From NCBI RefSeq assembly GCF_017814975.1, contig NZ_JAGIQA010000001.1:558001-622000 (forward strand): a stretch of 64,000 bases of DNA, written 5' to 3'. Position 1 is the first letter of the stretch. Every line of letters begins with the position of its first letter. Below are positions 16,994 to 25,971 of the stretch, one piece after another. The position numbers were made by a program, and so were the translations under genes. Source of the DNA: Cupriavidus consociatus. Lineage in GTDB: Bacteria > Pseudomonadota > Gammaproteobacteria > Burkholderiales > Burkholderiaceae. A model generated the notes under the pieces. That model was not told where the DNA came from and did not search any database. It saw only the letters and a list, made by a program, of their open reading frames with translations.

Positions 16994-17902
16994 TTACTTG
17001 CCCTTGCCTTGCGCGAACAGGGCGTCGAGCTTCTGCTCGAAGTCATGGTAGCCGATGCTCTCGTAGAGCTCCGAGCGGGTCTGCATGGTATCGACCACGT
17101 TCTTCTGCGTGCCGTCGCGACGGATCGCCGCGTAGACATTCTCCGCCGCCTTGTTCATGGCGCGGAAGGCCGACAGCGGGTACAGCACCATCGACACGCC
17201 GGCACCGCCCAGTTCTTCGGTGGTGAACAGAGGCGTGGCGCCGAACTCGGTGATGTTGGCCAGCACCGGCACCTTCACCGCGTCGACGAACTTGCGATAC
17301 ATGGCCAGGTCGGTCATGGCTTCCGGGAAGATGGCGTCGGCGCCGGCTTCCACGCACGCCACGGCGCGCTCGATAGCCTTGTCCAGGCCTTCCACGGCCA
17401 GTGCGTCGGTGCGGGCCATGATGACGAAGTTCTCGTCGGTGCGGGCGTCGACGGCGGCCCGGATGCGGTCGACCATTTCACCCTGGGTGACGATTTCCTT
17501 GTTGGGACGATGGCCGCAGCGCTTGGCGCCGACCTGGTCCTCGATATGCATGGCCGCGGCGCCGAACTTGATCAGCGACTTGGTGGTGCGGGCCACGTTG
17601 AAGGCCGAGGCGCCGAAGCCGGTATCGACGTCAACCAGCAGCGGCGTGTCGCACACGTCGGTGATGCGGCGGATATCGGTCAGCACGTCGTCCAGGTTGG
17701 AAATGCCCAGGTCGGGCAGGCCCAGCGAGCCGGCAGCGACACCGCCGCCTGACAGGTAGATGGCTCGGTAGCCGGCGCGCTTGGCCAGCAGGGCGTGGTT
17801 GGCGTTGATGGTGCCGACCACCTGAAGCGGATGCTCTTCGGCAAGCGCCTGGCGGAAACGGGCGCCAGCGGAGCGCGCGAGGTCGGAAGCGGAGTAGGTC
17901 AT
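16994..17902 (-). CDS. prpB: Methylisocitrate lyase PrpB
   Basis: 302 residues from ATG 17902 ([20 protein letters not shown]); an in-frame extension to 18046 crosses the sigma-54 promoter and was rejected. The isocitrate lyase/PEP mutase fold is seen in [27 protein letters not shown] and the catalytic loop [12 protein letters not shown], whose Cys and PNKEIV tail are characteristic of PrpB. It splits 2-methylisocitrate to pyruvate and succinate, closing propionate oxidation. It is the first gene of the operon and is read from the promoter at 17952-17966. Confidence 0.97.
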   Translation of the reverse strand: MTYSASDLARSAGARFRQALAEEHPLQVVGTINANHALLAKRAGYRAIYLSGGGVAAGSLGLPDLGISNLDDVLTDIRRITDVCDTPLLVDVDTGFGASAFNVARTTKSLIKFGAAAMHIEDQVGAKRCGHRPNKEIVTQGEMVDRIRAAVDARTDENFVIMARTDALAVEGLDKAIERAVACVEAGADAIFPEAMTDLAMYRKFVDAVKVPVLANITEFGATPLFTTEELGGAGVSMVLYPLSAFRAMNKAAENVYAAIRRDGTQKNVVDTMQTRSELYESIGYHDFEQKLDALFAQGKGK

Positions 17903-17951
17903 GGCGTTTGCTTGGCGTTTGCGTTGAGGTGAACAAGACGGAGCCATAAGC

Positions 17952-17966
17952 GCAAGGGCTGTGCCA
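17952..17966 (-). promoter_or_regulatory. Sigma-54 (-24/-12) promoter of the prp operon
   Basis: On the minus strand the sequence is TGGCACAGCCCTTGC: GG and GC dinucleotides ten bases apart, matching the RpoN consensus TGGCAC-N5-TTGC at every core base. Transcription should begin near 17940, leaving about 39 nt before the prpB ATG. This fits the divergent gene, which encodes the sigma-54 activator PrpR. Confidence 0.85.
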
Positions 17967-18070
17967 GCGCCTGCGCGGGCGTCGGCAAATTCCCGGAAAG
18001 CCTTGTCAGGCCTGGGCTGGCGGGCATCGGGGCAAAACCTCGCCAATACCGGATGTCATCATTTCGGCAC

Positions 18071-18100
18071 ATTTGCATTTCACATTCGCAAATCGTGAAT
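18071..18100. promoter_or_regulatory. Probable PrpR upstream activating sequence
   Basis: Two interleaved inverted repeats share an 11-bp spacing: ATTTGC (18071-18076) with GCAAAT (18088-18093), and TTCAC (18079-18083) with GTGAA (18095-18099). They lie about 105-135 bp upstream of the sigma-54 promoter, the usual distance for an enhancer-binding activator, in an AT-rich patch. Binding by PrpR is inferred from position. Confidence 0.6.
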
Positions 18101-18196
18101 TCAAAGTTGAAATCGGCCGTGGCATGACGGACAATGTGCCAGCACTGTACGCCTGTTCCAGCGGGGTTTCACCCGCTCCCCACGCCGCACCACACC

Positions 18197-20176
18197 ATGA
18201 GTCCTCCCGCCTCCACGCCCGCCCGTCCGCGCATCTGGGCCATCGGCATCAGCCGCCTTGCGCGTGCCTTTGCCGACCTGATTCCGTCCTATGCCGCGCG
18301 CGCGGAATTCCGCATCGTCGGCAAGGGATTCGAAGCCGCCGCCAGTGCGGTATCGCGTGAAGTGCGCGAAGGACGGCTCGACGTGGTGGTCGCCGGCGGC
18401 TCGAACGGCGCCTACCTGCGGCAGCACGTCGACGTGCCGGTGGTGCTGGTTAAGGTGACGGGCTTCGATGTCATGAGCGCGCTTGCCACCGCGCGCCGAA
18501 TCTCGCCCAGGGTGGCGCTGGTCACGCATGCCTCCACCTATGCCGAAGTCGATGAATTCGTGCGCGCGTTCTCGCTGGCGATCCCGGCCTATACCTACCT
18601 GACCGAGGACGACGCCGTGGCGCGGGTCAAGGCGCTCAAGCAGGAGGGCATCCAGGTGGTGGTCGGCCCCGGGCTGGTCACCGACCTGGCCGACCGCTAC
18701 GGCCTGACCGGCGTGTTCCTGTATTCCGGCAATTCGGTGCGCATGGCGCTGGAAGACGCGATCGAGGCGGCGCGGCTGCGCCGCATTGAATCCACCCGGC
18801 GCGACTATGTCAATACCATCCTGGCCCACCTGAACGAGGGCGTGGCAGCCGTCGATGCGGAAGGACGGATCCAGTCGTTCAATCCGGCCATGGAGCGCTT
18901 CCTCGGCACCTCGGTCGCGGCCGCGGTGGGTCGCAAGCTGCAGACCCTGGCGCCCAACCTGTCGCTCGAAGGCGTGATGCAGAGCGGCGACAAGGAACTG
19001 GAAGCGATCCACAAGCTTGGCGACAAGATGGTGGTGGTCAACCGTATTCCGATCGCCAGCGAAGCCGGCACCCTCGGCGCGGTGCTCACCATCCAGGACG
19101 CCAGCGCGATCCAGCGCGTGGACCGCAACCTGCGCTCGCGCAGCCGCGCCCGGCCCGCGGGTGTGCGCTACAGCCTCGACGACCTGGCCGGCACCTCCGA
19201 GGTGATGACTGAATTGCGCACGCTGGCGCGGCGCTACGCCGTGGTCGATTCCACCGTGCTGATCGGCGGCGAGAGCGGCACCGGCAAAGAAGTGCTGGCG
19301 CAGGGCATGCACGACGCCAGCCCGCGCCGCGCGTTCCCGTTCGTGGCGGTCAACTGCGCCGCGTTTCCGGAAGCATTGCTGGAAAGCGAGCTGTTCGGCT
19401 ATGAAGAGGGCGCTTTCACCGGCGCGCGCCGCGGCGGCAAGGCCGGCCTGTTCGAGTCCGCGCACAACGGGACACTGTTCCTCGACGAGGTGGGCGACAT
19501 GCCGCCGACGCTGCAGACGCGCCTGCTGCGCGTGCTGCAGGAAAAACAGGTGCTGCCGATCGGCGGCCTCGATGCCGTGCCCGTCAACGTGCGCGTGATC
19601 GCCGCCACCCACCGCGACCTCCCCGCGATGGTGCGCGACGGCTCCTTCCGCCAGGACCTGTACTACCGCCTCAACATCCTGCGCATCGAGATGCCGCCGT
19701 TGCGCGAGCGCGCCGAAGACCTGGCCGAACTCGCCGAACTGCTGTACCGCCGCGCGCAGGAGCGCCTGGGCACCGAGCGTCCGCAGCGCCTGCCTGGCGT
19801 GGCGCGCTCGCGGCTGGCGCGCTACGCATGGCCGGGCAATATCCGCGAGCTGGAAAATGTCACGGAGCGCATCGCGGTGCTGGTGGCCGGCCGCAAGCTG
19901 GAGGCCGATGCACTGCTGCGCGAGCTGCAGGCTGCCGTGCCGGAACTGTTCGGCGGCGAGGGTGTGGCGATGGTCATGGCGGAAGCGCCGGCCGAACCCG
20001 CCGCGCGCACTGCAACGGCCGGCAAGCCCGGCCATTCGCTGGCGCGCGTCAAGCAATCGAGCGAAGTCGAGCATATCCGCCGCGTGCTGGCCGAATGCGG
20101 CGGCGACCGGACCGCCGCGTGCCATGTCCTGGGCATCAGCCCGACCACGCTGTGGCGGCGGCTGAAGGCGGCGTAG
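18197..20176 (+). CDS. prpR: Sigma-54-dependent activator of propionate catabolism PrpR
   Basis: 659 residues from ATG 18197. An N-terminal PrpR_N effector domain (about 10-190) binds 2-methylcitrate in known homologues. A PAS-like segment follows (about 200-310). The AAA+ domain shows Walker A GGESGTGKE, the sigma-54 contact loop GAFTGA and Walker B GTLFLDEVGD. A C-terminal Fis-type helix-turn-helix ends in HVLGISPTTLWRRLKAA. It is divergent from prpB, and the matching -24/-12 promoter and a candidate enhancer lie between them. It ends 13 bp before the convergent gene at 20190. Confidence 0.96.
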   Translation: MSPPASTPARPRIWAIGISRLARAFADLIPSYAARAEFRIVGKGFEAAASAVSREVREGRLDVVVAGGSNGAYLRQHVDVPVVLVKVTGFDVMSALATARRISPRVALVTHASTYAEVDEFVRAFSLAIPAYTYLTEDDAVARVKALKQEGIQVVVGPGLVTDLADRYGLTGVFLYSGNSVRMALEDAIEAARLRRIESTRRDYVNTILAHLNEGVAAVDAEGRIQSFNPAMERFLGTSVAAAVGRKLQTLAPNLSLEGVMQSGDKELEAIHKLGDKMVVVNRIPIASEAGTLGAVLTIQDASAIQRVDRNLRSRSRARPAGVRYSLDDLAGTSEVMTELRTLARRYAVVDSTVLIGGESGTGKEVLAQGMHDASPRRAFPFVAVNCAAFPEALLESELFGYEEGAFTGARRGGKAGLFESAHNGTLFLDEVGDMPPTLQTRLLRVLQEKQVLPIGGLDAVPVNVRVIAATHRDLPAMVRDGSFRQDLYYRLNILRIEMPPLRERAEDLAELAELLYRRAQERLGTERPQRLPGVARSRLARYAWPGNIRELENVTERIAVLVAGRKLEADALLRELQAAVPELFGGEGVAMVMAEAPAEPAARTATAGKPGHSLARVKQSSEVEHIRRVLAECGGDRTAACHVLGISPTTLWRRLKAA

Positions 20177-20189
20177 CCGCTGGTTGTGC

Positions 20190-21191
20190 CTACACGCCCG
20201 GCCCGACGCGCCGGAACGGAATCGGCTGCAAGCCCTTGCCGGCCAGCCATGCCTCGTTGAAGAGCCGGCCCATGTACAGGTCGCCGCGATCGCACAGCAG
20301 TGTCACGATGGTATGGCCCGGTCCCATTTCCCGGGCCAGTGCTACGGCGGCGCCGACATTGATTCCGGACGAGCCGCCCAGGAACAGCCCTTCCTCGCGC
20401 AGCATCCGGTAGACCATGTCCACGCAGGTCTGGTCGTCGATCCGCACGGCATCGTCGATCGGCGTGTCCTGCAGGTTGGCGGTGACGCGGCTCGAGCCGA
20501 TGCCCTCGGTGATCGAGCTGCCCTCGGCCTTCACCTCGCGGTGCTTCACGTAGTGGTACAGCCCGCTGCCGTGCGGATCGGCCAGCACGACGCGCACGGC
20601 CGGCTTGTGTTCCTTCAGGAAGCGCGCGATGCCCGCCAGCGACCCGCCGGTGCCGGTGGAGCAAGTGAAGGCATCGATGCGGCCAGCCGTGGCGTGCCAG
20701 ATCTCGGGGCCGGTGGTTTCATAGTGGGCCTGCCGGTTGGCGAGGTTGTCGAACTGGTTGGCCCAGATCGCATTGTCGGTTTCCTCGGCCAGCCGGCCGG
20801 CAATCTTCTGGTAGTTGCCGGGATCGGCATAGGGCTTGGCGGGAACGGGGCGCACCTCCGCGCCCAGCATGCGCAGCCGCTCCATTTTCTCGGGCGACTG
20901 CGTGTCGGGGATCACCACGATGCAGCGGTAGCCGCGCGCCGCGCACAGGTGGGCCAGGCCGATGCCGGTATTGCCCGCCGTGCCTTCGATCACGGTGCCG
21001 CCGGGCTTCAGCAGCCCGCGGCGCTCGGCGTCACGGATGATGTAGAGCGCGGCGCGGTCCTTGACCGAGCCGCCCGGGTTCAGGAATTCGGCCTTGCCGT
21101 AGATATCGCAGCCGGTTTCGGCGCTCAGCCCCGCCAGCCGGATCAGTGGGGTGTGGCCAATGGTGCCGGCAAATCCGTCCCTGACGTCCAT
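20190..21191 (-). CDS. PLP-dependent cysteine synthase family protein
   Basis: 333 residues. The fold-type II signature GHTPLIRLAGLS, the PLP lysine in NPGGSVKDRAALYII (about 38-52), EGTAGNTGIGLAHLCAARGY and the phosphate loop STGTGGSLAGIARF are all present. The length and the C-terminal extension (YMGRLFNEAWLAGKGLQ) resemble the cysteine-synthase/cystathionine-beta-synthase-like group rather than short CysK. It probably makes or uses O-acetylserine or a related amino acid, but the substrate is uncertain. Stand-alone, convergent with prpR. Confidence 0.9.
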   Translation of the reverse strand: MDVRDGFAGTIGHTPLIRLAGLSAETGCDIYGKAEFLNPGGSVKDRAALYIIRDAERRGLLKPGGTVIEGTAGNTGIGLAHLCAARGYRCIVVIPDTQSPEKMERLRMLGAEVRPVPAKPYADPGNYQKIAGRLAEETDNAIWANQFDNLANRQAHYETTGPEIWHATAGRIDAFTCSTGTGGSLAGIARFLKEHKPAVRVVLADPHGSGLYHYVKHREVKAEGSSITEGIGSSRVTANLQDTPIDDAVRIDDQTCVDMVYRMLREEGLFLGGSSGINVGAAVALAREMGPGHTIVTLLCDRGDLYMGRLFNEAWLAGKGLQPIPFRRVGPGV

Positions 21192-21359
21192 GATGCACTC
21201 CTGCCGGGCCGCGGCGGCCCTAGATGAGGGTCAATCTGATTGATAGACCGGCGCGGCGGGAATGACAAGCGGGCGGGGCGGCCGGAAAGGCGGGCGTGGA
21301 AGTGGCGTGCCTGACGCGCCTTGTGGCGTAAGCCGCTGGCAGGGACGAGGGAGGCCGCG

Positions 21360-21653
21360 TCAGGCCGCGTTCAGCCAGCGGAAGCTGAAATCGCCTTCGA
21401 CGAATTCCCGGCGCGAGGCGTGGAAATCGCGCATATAAGGCCGGTTCAGGTGCGATTCCAGGGCGTTCTTCGAATCCCAGACCATGTAGATCACGAAGAC
21501 CTGTGCGTCCTCGGCATCCTGCCCGACATGGTAGTCCAGGCAGCCGGGCTCCTTCAGCCCGCGCGTTTGCAGCGTCGTGAGCTGGGATACCAGCGCCTCG
21601 CGGCGATGGGACTTGGCACGGGCGATGCCGACTAGCGTGTACGTTCCGGACAT
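21360..21653 (-). CDS. Antibiotic biosynthesis monooxygenase (ABM) domain protein
   Basis: 97 residues from ATG 21653. MSGTYTLVGIARAKSHRREALVSQLTTL, GCLDYHVGQDAEDAQVFVIYMVWDSKNALESHLNRPYMRDF is the dimeric alpha/beta-barrel ABM pattern, also found in YgiN-type quinol monooxygenases. In-frame upstream starts run into non-conserved sequence. Function is likely small-molecule oxidation or stress-related, but no substrate can be named. It lies alone between the cysteine-synthase-like gene and the HD-GYP gene. Confidence 0.85.
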   Translation of the reverse strand: MSGTYTLVGIARAKSHRREALVSQLTTLQTRGLKEPGCLDYHVGQDAEDAQVFVIYMVWDSKNALESHLNRPYMRDFHASRREFVEGDFSFRWLNAA

Positions 21654-21879
21654 GGTTGAACGGGGGCGACTGGCTGGCGTCTGGTGAGCACTGGGCGCGC
21701 CATTGTAGCGCCGGCGCCGCAGCCGCCCGGAATGCCTGACGGCGCCGTCCGGGCATTTGGCCTCCCCTTGACAACGCCGGCGGGCCCGGTTCCGGCAGGC
21801 AAGGACACGGCTCAAGTCTGGCGCGAGCCTGCCGATAGCCATCCCGACAAGAGAAAAACCAACGTCCGGGGGACATCTC

Positions 21880-23145
21880 ATGCTGAGACGGATCGGGTCG
21901 GAACAATTGCAGGTCGGGATGTTTGTCGCCAGGCTGGGCGGGCCGTGGATCAACCACCCGTTCTGGCGCGCGAAGTTTCTGGTCAGCCACGAAGACCAGA
22001 TCCGGCAGATCCAGTCCGCGGGCGTCCGCGAAGTCTGGATCGATATCCTCAAGGGCCGCAACCTGCCGGCAGCAGTCGTGCCCGAGGCGCCGCCGGTGCC
22101 GCCGGTGCCGCCGGTGCCGCCGGTGCGGCCGGTGCCGGTTATGGAGCCCGCGCCACAGCCACAGGCGTGGGAACCTGCGGCCGCGCAGCCGGGCGCCTCG
22201 CTCGAAGCCGAGCTCGGCCGCGCGCGCGAGCTGCTCCAGTCCGGCAAGGCCGTGCTCGGTTCCATGTTCGCCGACATCCGCATGGGCCGCGCACTGGAGG
22301 TCGGGCGCGCGCTGCCGCTGGTCGACGCCGCGTCGCGCTCGCTGTCGCGCCACGGGCAGGCGCTGCTGGCGCTGGCGCGGCTCAAGGCGCGCGACGACTA
22401 CAACTACCTGCACGCCTTTGCCGTCTGCGCGCTGATGATCGCGGTCGGGCGGACGCTGGCCCTGCCGGACGACGAGGTGCGCGAGCTCGGGCTGGCCGGA
22501 CTGGTGCACGACATCGGCAAGCTGACACTGCCCGAATCCGTGCAGCACAAGGCCGCAGCGCGCACGCCCGAGGAAGAGGAGAGTTACCGCCGCCATTCAT
22601 CGGCCGGCTACCGCATCCTCAACGAGGCGCGGCTGGTTTCCAATATCCCGCTCGACGTCTGCGTCCACCACCACGAACGTGTGGACGGCCGCGGCTACCC
22701 GTTCGGGCTGGTCGGCCGCGAACTGAGCATCCACGCCAGGATTGCCGCGATCTGCGACGCCTACGATGCGTTGACCTCGGACCGTCCGGGCCACCAGCAA
22801 TGGTCGCCGGCGCGCGCCATGGAATACATGGCCGTGCGCGTCGACACGCTGTTCGACCGCCGCGTGTTCAAGGCCTTCACGCGTACCGTCGGCATCTACC
22901 CGCTGGGCACCGTGCTGCGGCTGCGCTCCAACCGGCTGGCGGTGGTTTGCGGCCAGAACGAGGCGGACCCGCTGCGGCCGCTGGTGATGGCGTTCTATTC
23001 GGTGTCGCAGTCACGCCCGGTGCCAACGGAACTCGTCGACCTGCGGCACAGCGAGGAGACGGTGGTCGCGTTTGAGAATGCCGCCGAATGGGGTTATACG
23101 GACGAGCAACTGATGGCGATGTACACGACTACGAAAGCTTCATAG
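21880..23145 (+). CDS. HD-GYP domain cyclic-di-GMP phosphodiesterase with DUF3391
   Basis: 421 residues. The N-terminal DUF3391 segment (QLQVGMFVARLGGPWINHPFWRAKFLVSHEDQIRQI) is followed by a Pro/Val-rich linker (about 68-88). The HD-GYP core carries GLVHDIGKLTLP, RRHSSAGYRIL, and the hallmark HHERVDGRGYPFGL, so all catalytic motifs are intact. Such enzymes degrade cyclic-di-GMP and are cytoplasmic. No membrane segment is seen. It stands alone; its last six bases overlap the end of the convergent LysR gene. Confidence 0.94.
   Translation: MLRRIGSEQLQVGMFVARLGGPWINHPFWRAKFLVSHEDQIRQIQSAGVREVWIDILKGRNLPAAVVPEAPPVPPVPPVPPVRPVPVMEPAPQPQAWEPAAAQPGASLEAELGRARELLQSGKAVLGSMFADIRMGRALEVGRALPLVDAASRSLSRHGQALLALARLKARDDYNYLHAFAVCALMIAVGRTLALPDDEVRELGLAGLVHDIGKLTLPESVQHKAAARTPEEEESYRRHSSAGYRILNEARLVSNIPLDVCVHHHERVDGRGYPFGLVGRELSIHARIAAICDAYDALTSDRPGHQQWSPARAMEYMAVRVDTLFDRRVFKAFTRTVGIYPLGTVLRLRSNRLAVVCGQNEADPLRPLVMAFYSVSQSRPVPTELVDLRHSEETVVAFENAAEWGYTDEQLMAMYTTTKAS
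22090..22134 (+). repeat. In-frame 9-bp tandem repeat in the HD-GYP linker
   Basis: Four perfect copies of CCGCCGGTG (22090-22125) and a fifth degenerate copy encode Pro-Pro-Val repeats in the linker between DUF3391 and the HD-GYP domain. The unit length keeps the reading frame, so copy number could change by slippage without breaking the gene. Confidence 0.85.
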
Positions 23146-24057
23146 CGCCGGCGCTGGCTTCAACCAGGGCGACGCGCTGAGCTTCGCGTAAAGAAAGTCG
23201 TTGAACGCCCGGACCCGCGCGCTGTGGCGGAGATCGGGATGGGTCAGGATCCATAGCGGTGTGCCGAGCGCGGGGTCGGGCCGGGCGAGCCGGACCAGGC
23301 CGCTATCGTCCTCGGCCAGCAGGCACAGCAGCATGCCGACACCCATGCCATGCCTGACGGCATCGGCCATGGCCACCAGGCTGTCGACGCTCACCAGCCG
23401 GCGCGCCGGCGGCACATGTTCGGCCACCCAGCGAGCTTGTGCGAGATGTGCGAGCGCGTCGTCCGGTACCACCCATTCGTGGCCGGCCCAGTCCGGTGCG
23501 GTGGTTGCCAGGGCCGGGGCCTTGCTGGTCCGATCCAGGTAGTCGCGCGATGCGTACGGCGCCGTTTCCAGTATCCCGACCTGGCGCCCGACCAGGTACT
23601 CCGGCGGCGCACTGGCCGGCCGTATCGCCACATCCGCTTCACGCCGGCTCAGGCTCAGGAAACTGTTATTGACCACGATCTGCAACTGGATCCCCGGATG
23701 CAGCGCGCGGAATTCGGCGAAGAGCGGCATCAGCAGCCCGGTCAGCAGCGTGTCCGTGGTAGTGACCCGCAGCGGCCCGCTCAGCTGGCGGTCCAGGCCG
23801 GACAACTGCCGTTGCGCGCCATCGATCTGTTCGCTGACGCCGGCAAGCCGTTGGGCCAGCGCTTCTCCCGCAGCCGTGAGGGCGTAGCCGGTCGGATGCC
23901 GCTCGAAGAGCAGGGTGCCCAGCACCTCTTCCAGCCGGGCGAGCCGGCGCAGCACGGTGGAGTGGTTGACGTGCAGCGTCCGCGCGGCGCCGGCCAGTGA
24001 GCCTGACTGGCTGACGGCAAGGAAATATTTCAGGTCATCCCAGTCCGCTTCCTGCAT
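23140..24057 (-). CDS. LysR-family transcriptional regulator
   Basis: 305 residues from ATG 24057 ([28 protein letters not shown]). The HTH (about 8-66) reads [32 protein letters not shown], a subgroup with [10 protein letters not shown] in the recognition helix. It is divergent from the broken SMR exporter at 24173 with 115 bp between them, so it may once have controlled that gene. The effector domain looks complete. It overlaps the HD-GYP gene end by six bases. Confidence 0.92.
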   Translation of the reverse strand: MQEADWDDLKYFLAVSQSGSLAGAARTLHVNHSTVLRRLARLEEVLGTLLFERHPTGYALTAAGEALAQRLAGVSEQIDGAQRQLSGLDRQLSGPLRVTTTDTLLTGLLMPLFAEFRALHPGIQLQIVVNNSFLSLSRREADVAIRPASAPPEYLVGRQVGILETAPYASRDYLDRTSKAPALATTAPDWAGHEWVVPDDALAHLAQARWVAEHVPPARRLVSVDSLVAMADAVRHGMGVGMLLCLLAEDDSGLVRLARPDPALGTPLWILTHPDLRHSARVRAFNDFLYAKLSASPWLKPAPAL

Positions 24058-24172
24058 GTTTGCATAGCTCCTTTGCAAAAATTGCCAGTTCCCGTGCCGA
24101 TTCGCACAGCCTACATTGGCCGGGCAGGCGCGGCAATGGTCGCCGGGCGGCAAGACCGGAAAGGAAGAGGCA

Positions 24173-24489
24173 ATGGCGTGGATGCTGCTGGTGCTGGCTG
24201 GGCTGATCGAGATCGTGATGGCGCTTGCCTCAAATACACGGATGGGTGGACGCGGCCAGGGCCGACGGTGCTGGGAATCGCGGCCGCGCTGGCGAGCATC
24301 TTCCTGCTCAGTGCGGCCTTGCGGCACCTGCCGGTGGGGACGGCGTACGCGGTATGGACCGGGATCGGGGCGATCGGGGTCACCGTGATCGGGATCCTGT
24401 TTCTTGGGGAGAGCGCGGCGCCGCTGCGGCTGGCGTTGATCGCGCTGATTTTTGTCGGGATCGGCGGGCTGAAGCTGCTGCCTGCATGA
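24173..24489 (+). pseudogene. SMR-family exporter (SugE/Gdx-like) broken by a one-base frameshift
   Basis: Reading from ATG 24173 (ribosome-binding site AGGAAGAGG) gives [19 protein letters not shown], the first helix of small multidrug resistance proteins with the essential Glu13. At about 24229-24231 the frame is lost, and the rest ([17 protein letters not shown] ... GGLKLLPA) continues in the next frame to 24489. Restoring one base after GCC would give a normal 105-residue protein. The Trp usual after EIV is Met here, a second oddity. Either a true inactivation or a sequencing error. Intact relatives export guanidinium or quaternary ammonium compounds. Confidence 0.88.
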
Positions 24490-24490
24490 G

Positions 24491-24521
24491 GAAACCTGGG
24501 CGAACCTGAGCAAACCTGAGC
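24491..24521. repeat. Short tandem repeat after the SMR pseudogene
   Basis: Three imperfect copies of an AACCTGAGC-type unit (AAACCTGGGCG, AACCTGAGC, AAACCTGAGCG) directly follow the stop codon. No role is evident. Confidence 0.45.
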
Positions 24522-24626
24522 GAGGGCCGGGCGGGGGACAAATGGTCCCGGGATCGCAGTTTTACGAAGGGGCGCGCGCGTTTTGTACACTATCCGGCCA
24601 AACCACTGGCTTGACGTCGCCCCCTT

Positions 24627-25952
24627 ATGAGTTTCGATGCCCTGCTGGAGCTGTTCCAGCACCGTATTCCGGCCCATCCCTGGGCGCAGATCACGCTGTA
24701 CTCGGTGGTGCTGGTGCTGATCGCGGTGCTCGCGCAATGGCTGTTCGGCCATGTGATGTCGCGCATCGCCCACCGCGTGCTGACGGTCTGGGGCAAGGGG
24801 CCCTGGAGCAAGGCGCTGACGCGCCATCGCGCGTACCGGCGCTTCGGCTATGCGGTGGGTTTCGCGGTGATCACTGTCGGCATCGGCGAGGTACCGCACA
24901 TGGGCCGCTATGCGCTGCTGGTGGAGCGCCTGGCCCATTCCTGCCTGTGGGTCTGCTTTTTCCTGATGCTGGGCGGCGTGCTGGGCGCTTGGCAGGACGT
25001 TTACGCCAGCAGCCGGCGCGCGCAGACGCGCTCGATCAAGGGCTACATCCAGGTGGGGCGGCTCGGGCTGGGACTGGTGTGCGCGGTGCTGGTGCTGTCG
25101 ATCCTGATCAACCGCTCGCCGCTGTGGATGCTGTCCGGCCTGGGCGCGTTGTCGGCGGTGCTGCTGCTGGTGTTCAAGGACACGCTGCTGTCGCTCGTGG
25201 CCAGCACGCAGCTGACCTCGAACGACATGCTGCGCATCGGCGACTGGATCGAGATGCCGCAATGCAATGCCGATGGTTACGTGAAGGACATTGCGCTGCA
25301 TACGGTCAAGGTGCAGAACTGGGACAACACCGTGACCACGGTGCCGACCTACAAGCTGTTCTCGGAGAGCTACCGCAACTACCGCCAGATGTTCGAGTCA
25401 GGCGCGCGCCGTATCAAGCGGACGCTGCGCCTGGACGCCAGCAGCGTGCGCTTCCTGGAAGACGACGAAGTCCATGCGCTGATGCGCTACAAGTTGCTGC
25501 ACGATTACCTGGCGGAGAAGCAGGCCAAGGTCGACGAGGCCAACCGGCTGCTGATCGCCGCCGGCAATGACCCGGTGAACCGGCGGCGGCTGACCAATGT
25601 CGGCACCTTCCGCGCGTATGGCATTGCCTACCTGAAGGCGCATCCCGAAATCCACCACGACCTGCTGCTGAACGTGCGCATGATGGAGCCCGATTCGCAA
25701 GGCATCCCGGTGGAGATCTACTGCTTTACCGCGCTGACGGCGTGGATGGACTACGAGCGCATCCAGGGCGACGTGTTCGACCACTTGCTGGCGATCCTGC
25801 CGGAACTGGGCCTGCGGCTGTACCAGGCGCCGTCCGGCGCCGACCTGAGCGGCGTGCGCATGGCGCCGGTGCTGGCCGCGGCGCACGCTGCCGCGCAGGT
25901 GGCAGCAGCGCACCCGCCCGGCCACGCCGCCGCGGGCAGCCACGTGCTCTGA
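24627..25952 (+). CDS. Mechanosensitive channel family protein (YbdG/MscS type)
   Basis: 441 residues. Four to five membrane helices occupy about residues 20-185. The MscS pore-like helix and beta domain are seen in LGALSAVLLLVFKDTLLSLVASTQLTSNDMLRIGDWIEMP and VKVQNWDNTVTTVPTYKLFSESYRNY, which matches YbdG more than MscS. YbdG-type channels open weakly on osmotic downshock. A long cytoplasmic C-terminal region follows, with a variable Ala/His-rich tail. It sits in the inner membrane. Single gene, convergent with purT 19 bp away. Confidence 0.92.
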   Translation: MSFDALLELFQHRIPAHPWAQITLYSVVLVLIAVLAQWLFGHVMSRIAHRVLTVWGKGPWSKALTRHRAYRRFGYAVGFAVITVGIGEVPHMGRYALLVERLAHSCLWVCFFLMLGGVLGAWQDVYASSRRAQTRSIKGYIQVGRLGLGLVCAVLVLSILINRSPLWMLSGLGALSAVLLLVFKDTLLSLVASTQLTSNDMLRIGDWIEMPQCNADGYVKDIALHTVKVQNWDNTVTTVPTYKLFSESYRNYRQMFESGARRIKRTLRLDASSVRFLEDDEVHALMRYKLLHDYLAEKQAKVDEANRLLIAAGNDPVNRRRLTNVGTFRAYGIAYLKAHPEIHHDLLLNVRMMEPDSQGIPVEIYCFTALTAWMDYERIQGDVFDHLLAILPELGLRLYQAPSGADLSGVRMAPVLAAAHAAAQVAAAHPPGHAAAGSHVL

Positions 25953-25971
25953 GGCCTTCCGCGCCTCCAGA

